Assembly: GCA_023406985.1 (NCBI GenBank)
Contig: JAEXTK010000205.1
Coordinates: forward strand, 1 to 22,467
Source of the DNA: Spirochaetota bacterium
Lineage (GTDB): Bacteria > Spirochaetota > Spirochaetia > Treponematales > Breznakiellaceae
Direction of reading: 5' to 3'
Length of the DNA: 22,467 bases
Position numbers and translations under genes: made by a program. Of this stretch, positions 18,255-22,467 are shown in pieces (the stretch's first letter is position 1; every line of letters begins with the position of its first letter). The notes under the pieces were generated by a model. The model saw nothing but the letters and a program-made list of their open reading frames with translations. It was not told where the DNA came from and did not search any database.

Positions 18255-19622
18255 TTACCCATTATTGGAAATCAGGTCCAGGTATTTCGCCTTCTTTCCC
18301 TTCTTGAGCTTGGCCTCGGCGAGGAGGAGGTCGAAGAGTTTGCGCTCCTTGAGGTCCTCGCGGAGGTAGCTCTTCATGTCCTCGCGCTCGTAGCGCTTCT
18401 TCACGTCTTCCACGGTCGCGCCCATGGAGGCGGCCATCGACTCGAATTCCTTTTCGATTTCCTCGTCGCCGACCTGCACGCCCAATTCGGTCATCAGCTT
18501 CTCCACGACGAGGCGCGCCTTCAGGGACTTCTCCACCTCGGGGCGCCAGTCGGCCATGAGGTCCTCGTAGGTCTTGCCGGAGGCCTGGATGATGCCGAGG
18601 AGCTGCTCGTCGGTCGCGTTGAAACGGTGGGTCAGCTGATGCCAGCGGTTATCGAGCTCCACGCGGATCATGGACTCGGGGATCTCGGCGACCGTGGTCT
18701 CGAGCGTCTTCTCAAGGAAGGCGTTGATCTTGAGCTCGCGGAGGCGGTTCTCCAGGGTCTTTTCCAGGTTGGCCTTGAGGTCTGCCTTGAGGTCGGCGAG
18801 GGTCTTGTACTTCTCGCTCACGTCCTGCGCCAAATCGTCGTCCAGGGCCGGGAGCTTCTTCTCCTTCACGGTCTGCACCGTGACGCGGAGCTTCCGGGTA
18901 GTTCCCGCGAGTTCCTTGTCTTCGAAATCGGCGGGATAGGACTTCTGGAAATCCTTCGTCGCGCCCTTCTTCATGCCGATGATCTCGTCGTCGAACTTGA
19001 AGACGTTGTAGCCGGTGCCCACGGTGAAGGCGAAATCCTGCCGCTCGGAGCCGGGGACGACCGAGCCGTCCTCGGCGAGCTCGCAATAGCTCACGGTCAC
19101 GACGTCGCCCTTGGCGACCTTCGCTCCGTCCTCTTTGTCAAGGACGACGGCATTGCGCTCCCGGACCTGATCGAGCTCCCGCTCGATATCCTCTTCGCCG
19201 ACTGAGGCGACCGGCGTCTCCACTTCCACGCCCTTCCAGGTGCCGACCTTCACCTCGGGGAACACGTCGTAGGTGACGGTGAAAGAGAGATCCTTTCCGA
19301 AGTCGAGGGAGGGTTCGTCCTGGACCGCGGGAGTCGAATAGGGGAGCGGACGGGCGTCCGCGGGGAAATCCTCGGCGGCGAAGAGCTCCTGGAGGGACTT
19401 CTCCATGATGCGGCCGATGGCTTCGCCCTTGAGCGATTCGCCGAATTTGCGTTCGAGCACTTCCCGCGGGACCTTGCCCTTGCGGAAGCCGGGTATCTGG
19501 ACGCTTTTCGCGTAGGACAGGAGGAGATCATCGTACTGGGCGCGAACGTCGCCCGCGCCGATGGTGACGGACAGCTTAACCGCCGAATGCTCGAGATGGG
19601 AGATTTCCTTGGATACGACCAC
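18255..19622 (-). CDS. tig: trigger factor
   Basis: Trigger factor is the ribosome-bound chaperone and prolyl isomerase that meets new chains at the exit tunnel. The 455-residue protein has the ribosome-docking signature GFRKGKVP (45-52) in the N-terminal domain, a PPIase-like FKBP domain (about 165-250) and a long helical C-terminal chaperone domain. Conserved FKBP active-site aromatic residues are only partly present, so isomerase activity is uncertain. The start is a GTG at 19620-19622 with AGAGGA about 7 bases upstream. It is first in the tig-clpP-clpX-lon operon. No convincing promoter was found in 19623-19690, downstream of the tRNA terminator. Confidence 0.93.
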   Translation of the reverse strand: MVVSKEISHLEHSAVKLSVTIGAGDVRAQYDDLLLSYAKSVQIPGFRKGKVPREVLERKFGESLKGEAIGRIMEKSLQELFAAEDFPADARPLPYSTPAVQDEPSLDFGKDLSFTVTYDVFPEVKVGTWKGVEVETPVASVGEEDIERELDQVRERNAVVLDKEDGAKVAKGDVVTVSYCELAEDGSVVPGSERQDFAFTVGTGYNVFKFDDEIIGMKKGATKDFQKSYPADFEDKELAGTTRKLRVTVQTVKEKKLPALDDDLAQDVSEKYKTLADLKADLKANLEKTLENRLRELKINAFLEKTLETTVAEIPESMIRVELDNRWHQLTHRFNATDEQLLGIIQASGKTYEDLMADWRPEVEKSLKARLVVEKLMTELGVQVGDEEIEKEFESMAASMGATVEDVKKRYEREDMKSYLREDLKERKLFDLLLAEAKLKKGKKAKYLDLISNNG

Positions 19623-19648
19623 TTCGGTTCCTCTTCATATCGTGGGCT

Positions 19649-19667
19649 ACGCCGCGAGAAACGGCGT
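19649..19667 (-). other. small hairpin in the tig leader
   Basis: ACGCCG (19649-19654) pairs with CGGCGT (19662-19667) around a 7-base loop. On the plus strand it is followed by T, but no plus-strand gene needs a terminator here. On the minus strand it would sit in the tig 5' leader, upstream of the Shine-Dalgarno. Function is unknown. Confidence 0.3.
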
Positions 19668-19690
19668 TTTTGGATGGTTTGCGGATACCT

Positions 19691-19721
19691 TATAAAAAAG
19701 GCGATCCGCTTTCGGATCGCC
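19691..19721 (-). terminator. intrinsic terminator after tRNA-Leu/tRNA-Gly
   Basis: On the minus strand a perfect 9-bp stem GGCGATCCG/CGGATCGCC (19713-19721 with 19700-19708) and a 4-base loop is followed by six T (19694-19699). It ends the tRNA-Leu/tRNA-Gly unit just before tig. Confidence 0.9.
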
Positions 19722-19732
19722 TCGCACCGAAG

Positions 19733-19804
19733 AGCGGGAAACGGGAGTCGGACCCGCGACATCCACCTTGGCAAGGTGGCGCTCTACCACTGAGCTATTC
19801 CCGC
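19733..19804 (-). tRNA. tRNA-Gly (anticodon GCC), copy 1
   Basis: A 72-base cloverleaf: acceptor GCGGGAA/TTCCCGC, D arm GCTC/GAGC, anticodon stem CCACC/GGTGG with loop TTGCCAA, T loop TCCGACT and U73 as expected for glycine. CCA is not encoded. It is identical to the copy at 20180-20251 and is co-transcribed with the upstream tRNA-Leu. Confidence 0.96.
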
Positions 19805-19864
19805 GTGAATGGGAAAGTCCTTTCGGAAATTCCGGATCGCCCCTTCAGCTCGCGCTCGCTGGCT

Positions 19865-19945
19865 TGCGAGAGAAGGGACTTGAACCCTTACGCCTACGGC
19901 ACCAGATCCTAAGTCTGGCGTGTCTACCAATTTCACCACTCTCGC
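19865..19945 (-). tRNA. tRNA-Leu (anticodon UAG)
   Basis: An 81-base class II tRNA: acceptor GCGAGAG/CTCTCGC, anticodon stem CCAGA/TCTGG with loop CTTAGGA, a long variable arm (TGCCGTAGGCGT) and T arm AAGGG/CCCTT with loop TTCAAGT; A73, no encoded CCA. It has a near-consensus promoter 22 bases upstream and is followed by tRNA-Gly. Confidence 0.95.
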
Positions 19946-19966
19946 TCGGCGTCGGACGATGCGGCG

Positions 19967-19995
19967 ATTCTAGCGGAACGGCATAAGGCTGTCAA
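19967..19995 (-). promoter_or_regulatory. promoter of tRNA-Leu/tRNA-Gly
   Basis: On the minus strand a perfect -35 TTGACA (19990-19995), a 17-base spacer and a -10 TAGAAT (19967-19972, 5 of 6) form a strong sigma70-type promoter, as expected for stable RNA. Confidence 0.8.
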
Positions 19996-20052
19996 GGCGG
20001 AGAGCCGGGCACCATCGTCGGCAAATCCCGTCGGGCAATCGTCTTGCTCCGT

Positions 20053-20082
20053 AGCGGGAAACGGGAGTCGGAAGGGCGACAT
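20053..20082 (-). pseudogene. 3'-terminal fragment of tRNA-Gly
   Basis: Twenty bases (20053-20072) are identical to the 3' end of the two tRNA-Gly genes, beginning exactly at the discriminator base, and 7 of the next 10 also match. After that similarity ends, and no D or anticodon arm can be drawn. It lies between the two complete tRNA-Gly genes, so it is either a decayed third copy or a scar of recombination or integration at a tRNA 3' end. Confidence 0.7.
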
Positions 20083-20136
20083 GCGTCCCTGCGGGCCGCG
20101 TGTCGATAGGAATTTGGTTGGACGGTCCGACTCCCG
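20062..20136. repeat. inverted repeat derived from the tRNA-Gly T arm
   Basis: CGGGAGTCGGA (20062-20072) recurs as its exact reverse complement TCCGACTCCCG (20126-20136). Both are T-arm sequence of tRNA-Gly in opposite orientation, enclosing 53 unrelated bases. Origin and function are unknown. Confidence 0.6.
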
Positions 20137-20145
20137 CCGCAAATG

Positions 20146-20174
20146 AAAAAGGTCCGGAACTGTCATTCCGGACC
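20146..20174 (-). terminator. intrinsic terminator after the His-Arg-Lys-Gly tRNA unit
   Basis: On the minus strand GGTCCGGAA (20166-20174) pairs with TTCCGGACC (20151-20159) as a perfect 9-bp stem with a 6-base loop, followed by TTTTT (20146-20150). It lies 5 bases beyond tRNA-Gly copy 2. Confidence 0.9.
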
Positions 20175-20179
20175 CTGAG

Positions 20180-20251
20180 AGCGGGAAACGGGAGTCGGAC
20201 CCGCGACATCCACCTTGGCAAGGTGGCGCTCTACCACTGAGCTATTCCCGC
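20180..20251 (-). tRNA. tRNA-Gly (anticodon GCC), copy 2
   Basis: Identical over all 72 bases to the gene at 19733-19804, with anticodon GCC, U73 and no encoded CCA. It is the last gene of the His-Arg-Lys-Gly unit and is followed directly by an intrinsic terminator. Confidence 0.96.
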
Positions 20252-20294
20252 AAAACCTGCCCCGAAGGGCCGACCCTCCAGAAGAGGATCGTTA

Positions 20295-20367
20295 TGAGCC
20301 GCGAAGGGTTCGAACCTTCGACCCGCAGATTAAGAGTCTGCTGCTCTGCCAGCTGAGCTAGCGGCCC
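20295..20367 (-). tRNA. tRNA-Lys (anticodon CUU)
   Basis: A 73-base cloverleaf: acceptor GGGCCGC/GCGGCTC with a G2-U71 wobble, anticodon stem GCAGA/TCTGC with loop CTCTTAA (CTT), and T arm GAAGG/CCTTC with loop TTCGAAC; A73, no CCA. It reads AAG codons, which suits a GC-rich genome. Confidence 0.95.
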
Positions 20368-20427
20368 AAGAAACCTTTCAATCCGACGTACGGTCACGGT
20401 CTTGAAGCCGCAAGCGTCCATCTTTCT

Positions 20428-20501
20428 TGCGTCCGACAGGAGTCGAACCTGCGACCTACGGATTCGAAGTCCGTCGCTCTATCCAGCTGAGCTACGAACG
20501 C
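20428..20501 (-). tRNA. tRNA-Arg (anticodon UCG)
   Basis: A 74-base cloverleaf: acceptor GCGTTCG/CGGACGC with one U-G pair, anticodon stem ACGGA/TCCGT with loop CTTCGAA (TCG), and T arm GCAGG/CCTGT with loop TTCGACT; A73, no CCA. It reads CGA and possibly other CGN codons. Confidence 0.95.
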
Positions 20502-20541
20502 ATTCGCTGTCTCGTCAGAGCGCCGTTCCCTTTATCGGTAG

Positions 20542-20615
20542 GGTGGATGACGGGGTTCGAACCCGCGACACCCAGCTCCACAGGCTGGCGCTCTACCGGC
20601 TGAGCTACATCCACC
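20542..20615 (-). tRNA. tRNA-His (anticodon GUG)
   Basis: Acceptor GTGGATG/CATCCAC, with the extra G-1 (20615) that pairs with C73 (20542), diagnostic for histidine. Anticodon stem CCAGC/GCTGG with loop CTGTGGA (GTG); T arm GCGGG/CCCGT with loop TTCGAAC. CCA is not encoded. It is the first tRNA of the His-Arg-Lys-Gly unit. Confidence 0.96.
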
Positions 20616-20632
20616 GTCGAACTGACAGGGGA

Positions 20633-20661
20633 ACTATGCCTGAAACCACCAAAAGAGTCAA
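20633..20661 (-). promoter_or_regulatory. promoter of the His-Arg-Lys-Gly tRNA unit
   Basis: On the minus strand TTGACT (20656-20661, 5 of 6) and CATAGT (20633-20638, 4 of 6) are 17 bases apart, with the predicted start about 10 bases before tRNA-His. It begins 20 bases past the stop of the hydrogenase-like gene; no terminator is seen between them, so read-through is possible. Confidence 0.55.
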
Positions 20662-20681
20662 TATCTTTCGGGCATAATTTT

Positions 20682-21461
20682 TCACGGAAGGACTCCCTCG
20701 GTTGGCACGCTTTCCCTTCTTTCCTCCAGAGCGTGCGCGCAGCCGCCCTCACAGAAGGCGATTTCGATGAAGGCGGTATCACTTCCCGCGGACTGGGCGG
20801 GGTCGCCCATGGAGAAGTTTTCAAAGAAAGCTATGGCCTCTTTGCTTCCGTTCAATTTTACGGTCCGGGCGGCAAGGCCGATTTCTCGCGCTCTTGCGGC
20901 GACCGTCTCCGCGATCACGCAATGCGCGTCCGCCGAAGGGGGAAGGGCGTCGTACTGCAGGCTCTCCTCTTCGTCCAGGGAATGACCCGATTCCCGGAGA
21001 GCCGCGAGGAAGTCGCGGAGTTCGACCACGCGGAAATCGAAGCCGGCGGCCGCCGTCTCTTTGCGTTTGAAAGCGCAGGGCGTGAGCGCCAACGCCCAGC
21101 CCTCCTCCGCGATCCCCGCGGCCGCGAGCGCGACCTTGGCCTGGATGGCCATGGGGGAGGGGACGGCGAGCAGCCGGCCCGCGTAGGCGGGATATTTCGC
21201 GGCCAGGAACCGAGCGGCCATGGGACAGGCCGAGAGGACGTGTACGGCGCCGCCTTTGCGTGCGGCCTCGGCCGCCGAAAGGCGGGCGAATTCTTCCACC
21301 CCGGCGTCCACCGCGTGCACGGCGCGGGCCCCGAGCCGCTTGAGCAGGCCGTTGATCCTGCCCCAGGAATCGCTAAGGAGCTCCCGAACGGAGGGGGACA
21401 CGAGGGCGACGAAGGGCCCGTCCGTACACCCCGGACCGGCTAGCGTTTCGAGGAAATCCAT
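20682..21461 (-). CDS. small [FeFe]-hydrogenase-like H-cluster domain protein
   Basis: The 259-residue protein resembles the C-terminal catalytic domain of iron-only hydrogenases (Fe_hyd_lg_C). The N-terminal VALVSPSVRELL matches the family's conserved strand. Candidate H-cluster ligands are Cys79 (SACPMA), Cys129 in C-x-x-K-x-x-E (TPCAFKRKE), and Cys237 and Cys241 (CEGGC), with spacings close to real enzymes. In active hydrogenases the first motif is TSCCP, whose first Cys is the proton shuttle; here it is Ala78, as reported for sensory HydS proteins. There are no ferredoxin-type clusters or PAS domain. It lies 6 bases after hypB in a hypA-hypB operon. A redox-sensing or cluster-carrier role is inferred; hydrogenase activity is unlikely without electron-relay clusters. 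Confidence 0.75.
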   Translation of the reverse strand: MDFLETLAGPGCTDGPFVALVSPSVRELLSDSWGRINGLLKRLGARAVHAVDAGVEEFARLSAAEAARKGGAVHVLSACPMAARFLAAKYPAYAGRLLAVPSPMAIQAKVALAAAGIAEEGWALALTPCAFKRKETAAAGFDFRVVELRDFLAALRESGHSLDEEESLQYDALPPSADAHCVIAETVAARAREIGLAARTVKLNGSKEAIAFFENFSMGDPAQSAGSDTAFIEIAFCEGGCAHALEERRESVPTEGVLP

Positions 21462-21467
21462 TCCGCG

Positions 21468-22121
21468 CTACCGGCTCGCGAGGAGACCGCGCAGCCAGGC
21501 GGCGGGCGCGGCCCAACCCTCGTTCTTGAGGGAGGAGGCGAGGAAGATCGGCGCGTCGGGATTGAGGGCGCGCACGCCGGCGGTGAAGTAATCCAAGTCG
21601 AAGGGGACGTAGGGCAGGAGATCCGTCTTATTGAGGATCACCGCGCTCGCGCGTACGAAGACGGTCGGATATTTGTAGGGCTTGTCCGCGCCCTCGGGCA
21701 CGGAGCAGACGAGGAGCTTGATATCTTCGCCGATGACGAATTCGGCGGGACAGACGAGATTGCCGATATTCTCGATGAAGAGCAAGCCGCCGCCGGAGAG
21801 GTCGAGCTTGGGCAGTATGGCGCGCATCATGGGCGCGTTGAGGTGGCAGTCGCCGCCGGTGTTGATCTGGTAGGCTTCCACGCCGAGCGACCGCAGTTTC
21901 TGCGTGTCGATGTCCGACTCGATGTCGCCTTCGATCACGCGGGTCTTTACCCCCGCGAGCTGTTCGATGAGGCGGATTAACGCTGAGGTCTTGCCCGCGC
22001 CGGCTCCCCCGAGCACGTTCACCGCGAGCACGGCCCGTTGGATCAGATCCTCGTGGATCTGACGCGCGAGCTCGTCGTTCTCTTCATATATGGCCTTGCG
22101 AATCGGGACGCTGATGCCCAT
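21468..22121 (-). CDS. hypB: hydrogenase nickel-incorporation GTPase HypB
   Basis: HypB is a GTPase that, with HypA, loads nickel into [NiFe] hydrogenase (and in some bacteria urease). The 217-residue protein has the P-loop GGAGAGKTS (38-46), the metal-binding Cys92-His93 (GGDCHLNA) at the dimer face, Cys124 (ENIGNLVC) and the guanine-specific NKTD (164-167). It lacks the N-terminal C-x-x-C-G-C and His-rich nickel-storage segments of E. coli HypB, so it is a minimal form. The ATG at 22121 has GGAGG 8 bases upstream. It sits 3 bases after hypA and 6 bases before the hydrogenase-like gene; no nickel hydrogenase is in the window. Confidence 0.93.
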   Translation of the reverse strand: MGISVPIRKAIYEENDELARQIHEDLIQRAVLAVNVLGGAGAGKTSALIRLIEQLAGVKTRVIEGDIESDIDTQKLRSLGVEAYQINTGGDCHLNAPMMRAILPKLDLSGGGLLFIENIGNLVCPAEFVIGEDIKLLVCSVPEGADKPYKYPTVFVRASAVILNKTDLLPYVPFDLDYFTAGVRALNPDAPIFLASSLKNEGWAAPAAWLRGLLASR

Positions 22122-22124
22122 CGC

Positions 22125-22467
22125 TCATTCCTCCAGTTCTACGGAATCGATGTACAGTTTGGACCCGGGAGAGACGAGCGTTCCCTCCCCCCCGCACGCG
22201 GGACAGGAGAAGGAAAAGCGCGCGCGCTCGTAGATCTTGGCGCAGGAAGCGCAGCGGAACGTGGCCTTCTCGAACCGAGCCTCAAGGATCGCCCCCTCGG
22301 CAGGTCCGCCCTTCGCGAACGATCGTACGTAGAAGGCGAGCGATTCTTCCATGTAGCCCATGGACTCGCCGACACCCACTGAGATGCGCGTTATCCGGGG
22401 GATTTTGCCGGCTGCGGCGCGCGCCGCAGCCGCCCGGCGAGCCCGCTTGCCGCTCGCTTCCGCGGCG
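22125..22467 (-). CDS. hypA: hydrogenase maturation factor HypA, 5' end beyond the window
   Basis: HypA is a small nickel and zinc protein that works with HypB. The frame stays open to the window edge, so the gene is cut and at least 114 residues are visible. Reading through 22380-22467 adds RITRIS directly before VGVGESMGYMEESLAFYV, which fits the HypA strand before the SVGE/SIGE turn; a GTG at 22377-22379 is therefore not the true start. The zinc site is CASC and CPAC, and the end YIDSVELEE is typical. The segment before RITRIS is Ala/Arg-rich and seems several residues longer than usual. The N-terminal Met-His nickel site lies outside the window. Confidence 0.88.
   Translation of the reverse strand, partial: AAEASGKRARRAAAARAAAGKIPRITRISVGVGESMGYMEESLAFYVRSFAKGGPAEGAILEARFEKATFRCASCAKIYERARFSFSCPACGGEGTLVSPGSKLYIDSVELEE

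Noticed and set aside
19649..19671. Plus-strand terminator before the tRNAs
   Set aside because: The stem is only 6 bp and no plus-strand transcript runs into it; more likely a leader hairpin of tig.
22377..22379. GTG as the start of an 84-residue HypA
   Set aside because: The frame continues upstream with conserved HypA sequence (RITRIS), so the gene is cut by the window edge rather than short.

Overview
The window is GC-rich bacterial chromosome with dense, tightly packed genes. A class III (oxygen-sensitive) ribonucleotide reductase operon and hydrogenase-maturation genes point to an anaerobe. No ribosomal RNA or marker gene fixes the lineage. A high-GC spirochaete-like anaerobe is my best guess, at low to moderate confidence. 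None of the seven intact tRNAs encodes its CCA end. No integrase, transposase, CRISPR array or phage gene was seen.

Layout, left to right. argF (66-1007, -) is divergent from a 950-residue protein (1077-3929, +) that looks like a catalytically decayed cyclase/STAND-ATPase/TPR protein; an ARG-box-like operator lies between them. A tRNA-Met with its own promoter and terminator follows (3936-4119). Next is a + strand trio of moxR, a DUF58 protein and a transglutaminase-like membrane protein (4257-8517). Convergent with it is the operon nrdR, nrdD, a small glycyl-radical/redoxin protein and nrdG (12434 down to 8559), with a strong promoter, a palindrome and a DnaA box at its head. A GT4-type glycosyltransferase (12694-13827, +) diverges from nrdR. 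The proteostasis operon tig, clpP, clpX, lon runs on the minus strand (19622 down to 13920). Upstream are two tRNA units (Leu-Gly, and His-Arg-Lys-Gly), each with a promoter and terminator, with a tRNA-Gly fragment between them. The right edge holds hypA (cut by the window), hypB and a small [FeFe]-hydrogenase-like protein, all on the minus strand.

Most interesting: NrdD ends just after its zinc-binding cysteines and lacks the glycyl-radical segment. That segment (RIVGYYR...NWN.GK) is at the N-terminus of the next small gene, fused to a CPAC redoxin domain. The radical-bearing loop and the probable reductant are thus on one separate polypeptide. Second is the HypA-HypB-linked minimal H-cluster protein, which keeps four candidate cluster cysteines but has Ala at the proton-shuttle position. 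Third is the pseudo-cyclase/pseudo-ATPase TPR protein.
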